Assembly: GCA_005765155.1 (NCBI GenBank)
Contig: VCCP01000006.1
Span: 1,376,501 to 1,440,500, forward strand
Source: Zelopaecilomyces penicillatus
Lineage: Eukaryota > Ascomycota > Sordariomycetes > Hypocreales > Pseudodiploosporaceae
Reading direction: 5' to 3'
Length of the DNA: 64,000 nucleotides
Every line of letters starts with the position of its first letter. Within the stretch, counting starts at the first letter, position 1. The notes beneath the pieces were generated by a model, which did no database searches, was not told where the DNA came from, and saw only the letters and a list, made by a program, of their open reading frames with translations. The translations under genes were made by a program, and so were the position numbers. Of this stretch, positions 11,065 through 21,985 are shown in pieces.

Positions 11065-13848
11065 ATGTCTTCCGGCGTGGTTCGCTCCACTGCCCTCAGG
11101 GCCGGCGGCGCCTGTGTGCGCTGCCGCAAGGGCAAGACCAAGTGTGTGTACGAAAACGGGCGCGCACCCTGCAAAAACTGCGCAAAGGGCATGCACGAAT
11201 GCTATCTGCCATCAGAGAGCATGGCTCATCATCACGGCCAGAGCCCAGCTCGCCATGCCAGCGCTCATCGTCCTGCTCGAGAGAGTCTGCCGGCCGCCGG
11301 GCCCGGTGCTTCTGACGCCAGACAGCCCGTGGTGGGCTCTGCCTCCACCAGACACGTCCAAACCACCTCCGAAAAGTGAGTCCATTTTTTTTTCCCTTTC
11401 TTCTCCACTGGCATCAAGTCCCCCTGCCTGCCTGCCTGTCCGCCTCATTGCCTCCGGAGCGCGCGTCCAGTGTCTGCTATCGCTGCAACGGTCGCCTTGT
11501 CTGCCTAAATGAGAATCCCCCCCTTCGTTGCCCGTCCCCCGTTGCTTGCTCTCACTTGCGACCCCGTTTGCTGTGTTGGCTCGGGACCTGGTCTAGCTCA
11601 TTCTTCTCCGAGTGGCCCGGCCGTTCCCCTAGCTCCTCTTGCGCTTCTCCTCATCTGGGCCGAGCTGGTCTGGCACTTTTCTCTCCACCCGCCCCTCTCC
11701 GTTCGGCTGGCAGACGGGCCGAATTTTTCGCCCCCCGCCACATGTTACACTGCCCCCAACACTGTCAAGCGACTGACTCTGTTGTGCTTTTCGTCCGAGT
11801 GTTGCCGGCCGCTGGCTGGCTTTCTATTTCTGGCCTGGATTAGGTGTGCTGACTGTCATTACCTCAGGCTTACCCCCGAGCTCATCGCAGAATGCGAACG
11901 CGTCGTCTCCAAGACGTTCCCAGCTTGTGTGGCTTTCCACAAGCCGTCGTTTGTCCAGCAGCTCAAAAATGCGAGCCTGGAGTCCAGTCTTGTGTACGGC
12001 CTCTTGACTTGCGCCGCTCGGTAAGTTTAGCTCCCCCTTTCCCCTTCCTACCTGGTTTTGCGCCCGGCGTTGCCATGGCCTGAGCCAATTAGCCCGCTGG
12101 TGACATGGTGCGGTCGTTCCCTGATCGGCACACCATCTACCTGATGTAGCCTGGCGCAGCGGCTTGTCCCGGGTTTGGCCCGTGAACCTCGAGTTGATGT
12201 GCTTTGACACTGACGTAGTCCTTACAGAAGCTCACCGAGTCTCATCCGTAGATATGGCAATCCCACCACAGCAGCTGAGACATTTGCAGCCAAAGCCATT
12301 GCGTTGATTAATCAAAATCTGGATCATCCTAACTTGGCTGATATCCAGGCACTCTGCTTGGTCATCATTCACGAATGGGGAACTCGAAACGCTGTGCGCG
12401 CCTACATCTATCTTGGTCAGGCAGCACGTATGTTGCAGATGTACCGCATTCTGAACAGCCACCACACCTCAGATAATGCCGACCAGTTTCTACGGGATGA
12501 GTCCTTCCGGCGTACCCTGTGGTTGATTTACATTCTCGACTGCCTTCTCACCAGCACGCCTGGTCGGTACGCCGCCCTGTCTGTCCAAGACACCGCCGAC
12601 GTTGCTCTGCCATGCTCTGATATCAACTTTGCATTTGGCAATGCCGTCTACGTGCGGACACTTCTCCAGCATCCGAGCCCTGCTGCCCTTTCTCCAGGCC
12701 AGACACCCAGTGGGGAGATTGGAGAGTTTGGGCACATTGTCATTGCCTCGACTCTGTGGCGGGAGGTTGTCTCCATGCTTACAGGAAGCACTTTGAACAA
12801 CTTCCGCGAGGAGGACTGCTCCGACTTGATCGCTAAGATCGAAGGTCTACGAGCCAGTCTTCCTATGCAGTTTGTTGATAAGCCTGGTCAAATCAACCTT
12901 CACATGACCATGGGCTCGGGATACACGTTTGCCATGCTCCATTGCCTTCTTCACTGCGCCACAATCTTTGTCCATCGTCGACTGCTCCTACAGGATGTCA
13001 CAGCACCTAGCTTCAATCTCGAGGCGTTTCGAATGAGTCCCCGGTGCCGCGATTCTGTCGATCGTCTTTTCAGCTCTTGCCACGGCACCATCTCTCTCCT
13101 GACTGCGGTCGAAGCAGGTTCTGAGAAGGACAACGCCACATGCTTCCCCATCTTTATGCTTTTTTCAGCGTTCACTGCGAGTGCCACGGTGGCCTATCTA
13201 TCTCTCAAAGGCCTTACTCCTCCGAATGCTGTGGAGACAGCTGGACACATAGTGAAAGATGGCTTGCGATTTATGCATGATGGGACTGAGAACTGGCCTC
13301 TCATGACTAGCTGGCTGCGGCACCTAACCGTCATGCAGCGGGTTCTCAATAACGATGCGTCTACCCCAACAGCGGGATCATCTCGGCATGGTTCAAATTC
13401 GCATGGTCAGTCAAGTGGCGTCAAGGACGAAATTGCGTCCAATGCCGATACCAATCCGGATGCCATGGACTATGATCAGCAACCTGGGCTTTCTGTCCCG
13501 GGCCAGCATATCTCTGCGACACGTTCTGTATCGGGATCTGTACGTGGCGACAGTGAGCCGCCCATTGCCATTCCTCGCCGCCCAGGCGTCACTACGATCA
13601 ACGGAGGCTCCGGCGGCGTCTCCACCCCGGGGACAGTGTCCCCGCCACCCATCAGTGCTCCACAGGCGACCATGCAACTCCAGGAAGTCAAACAACAGAG
13701 CCCTGACATTCCATCAAATGGTATGATGCCCGTTCAAGATGGACAGACCACCAGCCAAGACATGACAGCTCCCGAGCTGTGTCAAGCATTTGAACGGCAG
13801 CTGCTTGACCTTGATGACCTTGCTGCTTTCATGGGAGGGGGCGTGTAA
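11065..13848 (+). CDS. Zn2Cys6 transcription factor with fungal-specific TF domain, 686 aa
   Basis: Three exons: 11065-11375, 11868-12020 and 12252-13848. The junctions rebuild SEK|LTPELIAECE (phase 2) and TCAA(R)|YGNPTTA (phase 2), which are family-like. The N-terminal zinc cluster is C17-x2-C20-x6-C27-x8-C36-x2-C39-x6-C46, the binuclear cluster that binds CGG-type sites. The middle homology (fungal_trans) region runs from about residue 105 to 430 and includes LADIQALCLVIIHEWGTRNA and the FRRTLWLIYILDCLL segment. The C-terminal ~150 residues are Ser/Gly/Pro/Gln-rich and end in a hydrophobic-acidic LLDLDDLAAFMGG, plausibly an activation domain. The first intron is unusually long (492 nt). The target pathway is unknown. 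The closest gene downstream on the same strand is the JEN transporter 2.3 kb away, but nothing in the sequence shows regulation of it. Confidence 0.88.
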
Positions 13849-15040
13849 GGGAGGACTTCTTTTTCTTGCTTTTACAACGGGATAGGGTTTATGGATGAAA
13901 TCACACGAAGTGGACGGACCATAAGGGGCGCAACGACAACGCAAGGGGAGGAATATAGGCAAAAGCTCATCGAGACTTTGGTGGCAGTCATCTCGGATGA
14001 TATCACGAGGAGGGACTTCTTGAAGAGCGAGGGACTGTCTATGCAACAATAAGGGTACAAATGCAGATGTCATTCGGGGGAGTGGGGGTAATATGAATTG
14101 GCATCATGTAGGATTATTAAAGCGAAAGGCGAAACCGGACATCTTGGACCTGGGGGCGTTGGAGAGGAGTAAGAAAAATAGTCGTTTGCTATGCTCTATG
14201 GCTATGGATTTTTTTTTTAAATTGAGCGAACTAGCATATTACAGAGATGCTTTATCTTCTTTGTCAATCAATTCCATCAATTGATCTACCTACTAGCACA
14301 TGCTGTTACGAACCCGGGACGTCTTCTCTGCAACCGTATAACAGTATCAATGTCTTCCTCTGTTCTGAGTGAGCGGAGCGACGGATGCCCTTGGAGGTAT
14401 GTTGAGATGATCTGCGTAGAGCAGGCGATTTTTGGAAAGAAGGTCAAAACTACACTGGCGGTAGCGTGGATGTTTGTGCTTGTTGATCACAGATCGCCAG
14501 CACGCCACTGGAGCTAGGCAAAGAAAGGTTCATCAGAGGTGATTGATTGATGTTGTAGTGACGTATTGCATTTTGGCGCCACGGTCAACTGGCGGTGGGA
14601 ATGTGCTGGATGTAAGCGCACGCAGTCTCGCTACTTGAGTCAAAGATATGAAAGGAGCACAAGTAAGTTATCTGGTTTGCCTACGCGATGCATTGTAGTT
14701 TGACGACATTGGTTGGAAGCCCGTAAACACACCCGGAGCAGTCACGCATGTTTAAGGTAGCTAGTAGTAGTCTAACCATGCATGTTACCCCAACTAAAAC
14801 AGAATTCTGGGGTTTCGCAGAATACGGCAATTCCATGCACTAAACGGCGCAAAATGCCGACAAACAATGCCCCCCCGGAAGCCTAGCTAGCTAGACGGGA
14901 TTTTTTTTTATTAAATCTGTTTAGTGTTACACCCAGCCCGGCAGAGGAATGCCGAGACGGGACAGCCAACTTGTTGGACGTCTTCCCAAGACTGGTCTAG
15001 TTTGCTGACGCTGTTGAATTTGTGTGTTAATGAGCGGGGA

Positions 15041-15058
15041 GGGGGGGGGGGGGGGGGG
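15041..15058 (+). repeat. Poly-G run (18 G)
   Basis: An uninterrupted run of G in noncoding DNA. It is prone to slippage and sequencing length error. Confidence 0.9.
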
Positions 15059-15992
15059 CTTGTTTAATGCTGGAGTTGTCTTGCAATGAGCGAGTCGAAA
15101 ACGCGCTCTTTTTGAACCGTGGTCACCGTTATTTGCCCGGCAATCCGGCATTGGGATTCTGCTGACGAGAGCTGAAAGGATGTTGGGAAACAAGTGTCGC
15201 GTCAGTGCTTGAAGGAAGGAAAGGGGTTTGTTGGTGTTTGAATAGGGATAAGGAAATACTTTATGGACATGATTGTGTCTAAATAATGTTAAAGTTAGGT
15301 GGTCTAGACCCGGAAATCACCGTTGAAGGTTGAAAAAGAGGAGTACCTGATAGAAAAAAAGCATCGTCATGACGGCCCAGTCTCATTGCAATTTTGGCCC
15401 GCCACGCGCGTTTTCTCCATGAAATTCGGTAACAGCCAGAAAAAAGGAAGAGTCCCATCCGTGATTTTAGATCCCACGTACCAGGGGAGAGCAAAATCCC
15501 CCCCTTCCAAACGGATATATTTGCCGGGTCAGACTCCACAATCCTCACACAACACGATCCTTTACACCCATGTATGCATTTGCATTTGCGGTTCCCGCAG
15601 ACGTGCAGCAATTAGTCGCACCCACCACCCCACCCAACCATCGGAATGGGTGTTTTAAACAATCTAGATCGCATGTTATGGTTCGTTGTAGGGAAAGCTA
15701 TAGAGAGACATTCGCGGCGGATGGCACCTTTTTTTCTATTGGAATACCGGTACAGTGCAGATAAGCGCTATCTTTGGGGGTGGACATCGAAAGACTAAGG
15801 GGCAGGCAATTTCATCATGGTCGGTGTGCAGTTTGTGGTTTTGTTGTTGGAAGCTCGAAACTATAAGCAGGAGCCCACCGCCTCTTTTAAAAAGTAACTC
15901 TTGTTCGTTCCCAAGGGCTCTGCGGACTGAACCCTGGACAGACTGACTGACTTTGATGATTCACATCGCGTCTGTCCTATACTTATTCTTCA

Positions 15993-16024
15993 TCTTTTTC
16001 TTTTTCTTTTTCTTTTTCTTTTTG
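15993..16024 (+). repeat. TTTTTC microsatellite
   Basis: Tandem CTTTTT hexamers, closing with GCAG. It may double as the polypyrimidine tract of a 5' UTR intron upstream of the JEN-type transporter. Confidence 0.8.
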
Positions 16025-16141
16025 CAGTCCTAAGATATATTTTCCATTGTTTACCTTTGCAAATCCATCACCGTGAGAAATCACGAGAAGAACAAACGAA
16101 TCCGCGATATATCACCACCCCGAGAGCGCATCACCACCACC

Positions 16142-18205
16142 ATGCATCACGACAAATCTTCACCACCCGCCTCCTCCGGCCACGACAACCACGAAAACAT
16201 CACCACCACCACCCAACAATGGGTCCCCGAGTCCTACGACGGCATGTCCACCAGCCGGTACCTCTCAACACGCCTAACTTCGCTTCGCCCACCGATGCTC
16301 GACCTCCCCAACCCATGGACACTGCTACGCATGCTCAACACGCAGCAGTGGGCGTTTTTTGCCGTTGCCTTTGCGGCCTGGACGTGGGACTCGTTTGATT
16401 TCTTCACTGTGTCGCTGACTGTGTCCGATCTGGCGCGGGATTTCGGCAAGACAAAGACGGATATTACTTGGGGGATTACGCTGGTGCTCATGTTTCGCTC
16501 TGTGGGGTCGATTTTGTTTGGGATTGCGAGTGATCGGTATGGACGGAAGTGGCCGTTTGTGGTGAACAACTTGCTCTTTGTAGCATTGGAACTGGTAAGA
16601 AAAGATCTCTTTTGGCCCCCTTTTCAGCTCATTCTGTTTGCAAAGGTTTGTCAGTGAAACCAGCTGGGCATTTATTTACACAACAATTGCCATTCGGAGG
16701 ATTTGGGACGCTTGGTGATGGGTCAGCTCAGCCACACGGCAAACCACCCGGCTTGGCAACGGAGGCCCCCACGAACGATGATGCAAGTGGCCGACATCGC
16801 CCGCTAGCATTGGGTGCCACTGATCAACTTCACTACAGCACAGACTACGTCGTTTCTGGCAATGATTTTTTACTTCATGATGTCTGGTGTCAGCACGAAT
16901 TGATTGTTCTATATGCTATTTTGCTGTGGATTTGCAGCTCACCAAATCCCTCTACCGAAGTGCTAACCATGACTGCCTCCATAGGGAACCGGATTCTGCA
17001 AAACCTACAAACAGTTCCTCGCATGTCGCGCCCTCTTTGGCATCGCCATGGGCGGGCTGTACGGAAACGCGGCCGCCACGGCTCTTGAGGATTGTCCTGA
17101 GGCGGCCCGTGGTCTCATGAGCGGTATTCTCCAGCAAGGTGTAAGTCTTCTCATAATAGCTTGTAGCTCAGACGTGAGACCAACTACTAAATACTAACCC
17201 TTTTCATAGTATGCATTTGGATACCTACTCTGTTCCGCTTTTGCCCGCGGCCTCGTCGATACCACCCCTCACAGCTGGCGTCCTCTCTACTGGTTCGGCG
17301 CCTGCCCACCAGTTCTCTTCATCGCATTCCGTCTCATGCTTCCCGAAACCGACGCCTATCGTGAGCGCCAGCGTATGAGAGCTGAAGCTGGTAAGAACGC
17401 AGCCGGAAACGACTCCGTCAGCAGTGTGTTCCTCCAGGAAGGCAAAGTAGCTCTCAAGCGCCACTGGTTGCTGCTGACATACCTCGTTCTCCTCATGGCG
17501 GGCTTTAACTTCATGAGCCACGGTAGCCAGGATCTTTATCCTATCATGTTGGAGAATCAGTTGGGTTTCAGTTCGACACAGGTCACTGTGACTCAAGTCG
17601 TCGCTAATCTAGGTGCCATGACGGGAGGTACTCTTGTTGGTTTCCTCAGCCAGTCTGTAGGCCGACGGTTCTGCATCATTATTGCGTGCATCGTAGGCGG
17701 TGCTCTTCTCTACCCTTACACCTTCGTCCGCTCCGAAGCCGTCATGGCAGCCGCGTTTTTCCAGCAATTCTGTGTCCAAGGTGCCTGGGGTGTCATCCCC
17801 ATCCATCTCATGGAGCTGTCGCCCGGCGCATTTCGCACCTTTGTCGTCGGCACGGCCTACCAGCTGGGCAACCTCGCTTCATCAGCCTCGTCAACGATTG
17901 AATCTCGAATCGGCGAACGCTTCCCGCTGGCTGACTCGGAAAAGGGTGAGTCCCGGTACAACTATGGAAAGGTCATTTGCATTTTCATGGGCTGTGTCTA
18001 TGCGTATGTCATTGTCTTGACGTTTCTGGGACCAGAGCAGTTGCGCAAGAGCTTTGATGTCGAGCATGATGAGGATGCTAAAGCGGTTGTGGGTATGGGG
18101 GTTACAGGGCGTGGGGGCGAACACGATGGTAAGCATGAATCTGATGAGGAAGGCAAGCCTAATTCTTCCGGGATGGAGCAGAAGGCTGGTGGTTGTCAAG
18201 TATAG
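16142..18205 (+). CDS. JEN1-like: JEN-family monocarboxylate/proton symporter (MFS), 534 aa
   Basis: Three exons: 16142-16594, 16985-17140 and 17210-18205, both introns in phase 0. The first junction restores VALEL|GTGFCKTYKQFLACRALFG, and the second GILQQG|YAFGYLL, both typical of Jen1-type lactate/pyruvate transporters. An N-terminal cytosolic tail of about 70 residues precedes 12 predicted membrane segments. The segment FDFFTVSLTVSDLA and the MFS motif SDRYGRKW are present. The JEN signature NxxSHxSQDxxxT reads NFMSHGSQDLYPI, so the last position is Ile instead of Thr. The family takes up lactate, pyruvate and sometimes dicarboxylates with protons at the plasma membrane and is usually glucose-repressed. 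An in-frame GTG at 16073 is not a plausible start. The ATG at 16142 was chosen because it is the first ATG in frame. Confidence 0.92.
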
Positions 18206-18823
18206 GCTTTTCTTCAGAATCCCATTTAGGGTAGATTGTTGGTGGCTTCAACACTTGAGTTTATGGAATGAATATTAATATTGAAAGTAATGAATTGACA
18301 TTTGGCGAATTGTTCACGTTGAAGTGTACATGAAGCGATCATTGGAAAATACGTTTACTGAGTGCTGTGGCGTATTTTTTTAAAGGAAGCTCAACTGATG
18401 TGAACCCAGCTTTTACTTGGTCTCATGGTGGTCAACCGAGTCTCATCCATATCACATTTACAAGTTCATCGTTAAATTGTATCGTTATTTTCATTAAAGC
18501 CATATACTACCGGCCATCCCAACCCTCTCAGAGTACAAAAAAGACCAAAACCTAAAGCCCCGAAACTGCATCTACGCAGCAAGGCACAGTCCATAACCTT
18601 TCCCTGTCTTTTGCAAGGACCATATAAATCTTTCATTTCGCATCAAAACTAAGCCAAAAGAAAAAAGCCAGACACTTTAAAAAAAAAGCACCCTTCGAGC
18701 CACGCTGTCCATCGTGAACGGCCATAACAAGCATAGCAATGCCTCGGCTACTAAGCAGCACCAAGGCCTGGGCTGACGTCATGAACGCATATCGCGGATG
18801 GTGGGATCAGTACCCCAAGACTT
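18206..18823. other. Convergent intergenic region
   Basis: 3' flanks of the JEN-type transporter (+) and the glycine-zipper gene (-). A/T-rich, with A-runs near 18655-18690. No gene is seen. Confidence 0.5.
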
Positions 18824-19650
18824 TTAGTCGGAGTCGCTGCTGCTGCTGCTGGAACCGCCATGGCCACGAGCACGGCCGCCGCCGCCGTACTTTTTAGCCT
18901 TTTTGGTCTTTTTGTGCTTTCTATTGAAGAAATAAGTTGTTAGTTTGAGTCCGATGTGTGTGTTTGTGTTTGTTGTAATATGTCACAGAAACTCACTTTA
19001 GTGCACCCTCAATCATGTTGGCGCCTATCGCTCCAGCGGCTGCGGCCCCCAAGCTCCCCAACAGTCCGCCACCAGCCTTGTGTGCCGCAAAGGCCGCTGC
19101 ACTGCCGCCAACCATTGTAGCGCCAAAGCCTCGGTCTCCATCTGGGCCGCCGGGACCGCCAGGCCCGCCAGGGTACTGGCCGGGGGCACCACCGCCGTAC
19201 TGAGCCTGCTGAGGGCCGCCATACTGGCCTTGTTGGTGCTGGTCATACTGCTGTTGGTGGCCGCCGCCGTATTGCTGCTGCTGTGGGTGGCCACCGTGCT
19301 GCTGCTGGTACTGAGGGGGTTGTGGCGAGTGGCCGCGGTTGTCGTAGCTCTGCTGGGGAGGGCCGCTGCTGTAACTGGGCTGGGGCGAGTGGCCGCCGTA
19401 GCCTTGGTGCTGCTGGGGTGGGTGCTGGCCGTAAGACTGCTGCTGTGGGTATTGTTGCTGATGATGTTGTTAGTTTGAATGGCTTTTGAATAGTAAGAAC
19501 AAGCACTGGAATTGTAAAACGAACCTGCTGGCCATATCCGCCTTGTTGTTGCTGTCCATAGCCCTGTTGCTGTCCGCCGTAGCCGTGCTGCTGCTGCTGT
19601 CCGTAGTTCTGCTGGCCGCCACCACCGCCGTAGTAATCATTGGCCGACAT
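18824..19650 (-). CDS. Gln/Gly/Tyr-rich glycine-zipper protein, 227 aa
   Basis: Three exons on the minus strand: 19650-19525, 19457-18997 and 18920-18824. The first junction (phase 0) uses a GTTCGT donor with an AACTAAC branch site, and the second (phase 2) uses GTGAGT...AATAG and restores EGALK|KHKKTKKAKK. About 125 residues of YGQQQQ/GGYG/HSPQP low-complexity sequence, prion-like in composition, come first. A collagen-like GGPGGPGGP stretch follows, then a Gly/Ala hydrophobic segment (FGATMVGGSAAAFAAHKAGG, then LLGSLGAAAAGAIGANMIEG) matching a glycine zipper. The tail is Lys-rich, then RGHGG and poly-Ser ending in DSD. Similar proteins are common in filamentous fungi, but I know of no established function. 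Self-assembly or membrane association is only inferred. The antisense strand has Leu-rich open frames that are shadows. Confidence 0.82.
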
Positions 19651-21298
19651 AATTGCGTGTATGTGTATGAGGTACTGTAAAATGGAAAAGGAGCAGACTT
19701 GGTTCCTGCGTATGGCTCGAGATGAGAGTTGCTTGCGCGTGAGATGATATCGTCCTGTGGAACCAAGCTGTAAAGAGAGAGCCGTTGGTGGAAGAAGACG
19801 ATCTGATGTGTATTGATGACGAGGGAAAAGAGAGTTTATGAGCTTGGACTAGAGCCTTGGGGCGGGCGACGAGCTTTTATTAATCTTTTTTTGCTACCAC
19901 TAACTTCGTATACAAAAAAAGAGTGTCTGACCACACACACACACACACACTCAAACTCACACACACACAATCTGCTGCTCCTCATCATCGGATGTTCATG
20001 GGCATGACCGCAGGTAGACTGACTGACAGGCTTCCTTCCACAGGCTTCCTTCTCCATAGCATGGCATGGCGGGGGGGGTTCGGCTCTCACGCCTAGGTGG
20101 CGCAGTCACTGCGGTTCCCCTTACGTTTGGTAGCACCTCTCCTCTACTTCTCCTCCCTCGCCCCTCTTTTATCCCATGGGTTGGAATGGACGCCAAGCCC
20201 GCTATACTCGTAGTGCTTTCCCAGACGGCTGGTACGGCATTTCCGGCATACGTAGCTTTGCATTCTTCTTTATCGAAACCACCCTAAGGAATCTTTGTGG
20301 ATTTAGGGAGCTGTGTGCGGTTCCTAGATGTACCTAGATTGGGATTTTTAGGTGGTGTGGGTGGGGTTGGTGGAGGGGAAGCGAGACCTCTATCGCATGA
20401 CCTCATCACTCACTGGAAACAGACAAAGAACAACATATTGCGGGCAGTCTAGGCTCCAGCGCCGCTTTGAATAACAATCTATCTGATGCGTAGGTAGAGA
20501 TTCGGAAGAATGTGGTACAATACCAGGCTTGGAAGCAAATGAAAAGTCACACATCACTTCACAAAGGATAAGAGGCGAACTGCGTGTCCAGAAGCACAGG
20601 CGGAATGAGCTCCGAGGTCCAGCGAAAAGCCAACAATGATGACGAAGCAACCAACGTCCAAGGCGTTTTCGCTGGCGAAATCCACACAAAGGCCGCCTGG
20701 GGGCAAGCTCAGCCACCAAAACAGCCCTGTCAAGCCTCGTGCACCGGACTTTAAAGCCACAGATGCTTCGTCACTCTAGCCGCTTGCCGCCCATCACTGA
20801 TGATCCCCCTGACCTCCATGGATCTAGCAACAATTCCATGCTGATTCCACGACTTCCATTATTTCTTCCTTTTTTAGATCCCGAAGATCCGCTCCCCTGC
20901 ACTTGCAGTGTGCCTGTCAAGAGGGCGATATTCTAGACCACCGTATGTCAACTTACGAATAGCTTTGAGTTTAGAACTCTTTGAATGATCAGAGCGGAAC
21001 GCTTAAAGAAGAAAAAAACGCTTTTAAAAAGCAATTCATAGAACTACTGCCATCTTGGGATCATCTTGGGATCATTTTGCTCACTCAGTTTGCTGTAAAG
21101 GTTAGCAATATTGGTGTTTTCCATCACCTTCTGCTGTCAAATACAGGGAGGGTATGCTTGGTGCTCCGCCGCCATCGTTGTTGTTACTACCTAACATTCA
21201 ACACAGAAATACCCCATCCATAACACCTGTAAGTCTAGCTGATGAAACAAAAACAAAAGACAGAAGATCAGTTCGATAATTGTTATTTAACAGACAAC
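19651..21298. other. 1.65 kb intergenic region
   Basis: Promoter side of the minus-strand glycine-zipper gene, containing a CA microsatellite at 19931-19969. The remainder up to 21298 has no supported gene. A minus-strand frame at 20390-20719 (109 codons) has no recognisable features. Confidence 0.45.
19931..19969 (+). repeat. CA dinucleotide microsatellite
   Basis: Two blocks of CA repeats separated by TCAAACT, in the upstream region of the glycine-zipper gene. Confidence 0.9.
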
Positions 21299-21484
21299 AT
21301 GTGTTCTCAAACATTCCGCTTGTATACATGTGGCTGCACGAAGCCAGAAGTATTTCGTCAGTGCGCCGCAAGGCTAGGGACGAATGTAAGGTGCGTTGAG
21401 CTTGAAAAGCTTCGGCTAGACGGGCTGAACATGTGTCTCAATCACATGGTGAAGCCAGGAAAAGATGAAATGCAAAAAAAGTAG
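21299..21484 (+). CDS. Small Cys-containing protein, 61 aa
   Basis: The ATG at 21299 opens a 61-codon frame ending in TAG at 21482-21484. It begins MCSQTFRLYTCGCTKPEVFR, followed by a CAARLGTNVRC segment and then MCLNH, with cysteines at 2, 11, 13, 22, 32 and 46. A short N-terminal Met-Cys followed by a CGC pair and a Cys-Ala-x-Arg element resembles small intracellular proteins found in many filamentous fungi, usually annotated as hypothetical. There is no signal peptide, so a secreted effector is unlikely. The paired cysteines suggest metal binding. No intron is needed. The next gene downstream is an F-box protein on the other strand. Function is unknown, and chance occurrence cannot be ruled out for so short a frame. 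Confidence 0.5.
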   Translation: MCSQTFRLYTCGCTKPEVFRQCAARLGTNVRCVELEKLRLDGLNMCLNHMVKPGKDEMQKK

Positions 21485-21985
21485 TGGCTGAGGGTAGATT
21501 CAATCTGGGAGTATGAAGAGGCATTCGTGAGTATTGCTATTTGGTCAAAACGGTTGAGGTTACCTGCGAACATCCATAATTATTAGAAAGCATTATTATA
21601 GCGTTAGATATTTCTGGAAATTGCTAGATATTTCTAGAAATTCCTAGGTATTTCTAGAGATAACTCTATATAGTTGCTCAAGAGGTCACAGCCGCATTTT
21701 CCAACCTAATTATCTATTTAATTGATCATCAGCGCCGTCGCCTGCGCTTGGTCGTCGACTGTTGAAACGATAATGGTATATTATAATCCCTACTATGTTA
21801 TACTGTACTTATACTCAATGGTATGGCAACTTCATGTTCTGTGGAATTAAGAATACAGTGCTTGAAAATAGCAATTCCTCTGTCTGCGAATAGCAATACT
21901 CAATATTATTCGCGTGAGGATGTTTTGGTTTTTTATGTAGTCTACATCATGTACATAACCAACCGCCTATGCTCAACTTTACCAA
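21485..21985. other. Intergenic with 20-bp tandem repeat
   Basis: AT-rich spacer between the small Cys protein and the first F-box gene. Its only visible structure is the tandem repeat at 21602-21661. Confidence 0.5.
21602..21661 (+). repeat. 20-bp tandem repeat, core GCTAGATATT
   Basis: Three degenerate 20-bp units, each close to GCTAGATATTTCTAGAAATT. The first ten bases match the 10-bp unit repeated at 55591-55648 and, inverted, at 28819-28847. Confidence 0.8.

Larger units (their letters stand above)
13849..16141. other. 2.3 kb intergenic region before the transporter
   Basis: No gene is supported. The first few hundred bases are probably the 3' UTR of the regulator. A poly-G run lies at 15041-15058 and a T/C tract at 15993-16024. 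The tract ends in TTTTTGCAG about 115 bases before the transporter ATG, which could be the acceptor of an intron in the 5' UTR. Confidence 0.45.

Noticed and set aside
10356..11315. 319-codon plus-strand frame overlapping the regulator start
   Set aside because: It runs through the CT-rich leader and the zinc-cluster exon in a different frame. Composition is Ser/Pro/Arg from CT-rich DNA, with no family features.
16595..16984. Continuous frame through the first JEN intron
   Set aside because: The GTAAGA donor and CCATAG acceptor rebuild a JEN-like junction. The alternative frame has no similarity to a transporter.
19080..19478. Leu/Val-rich plus-strand frame resembling a membrane protein
   Set aside because: Antisense shadow of the Gln/Gly-rich exon: CAG/CAA codons read as CTG/TTG on the other strand.
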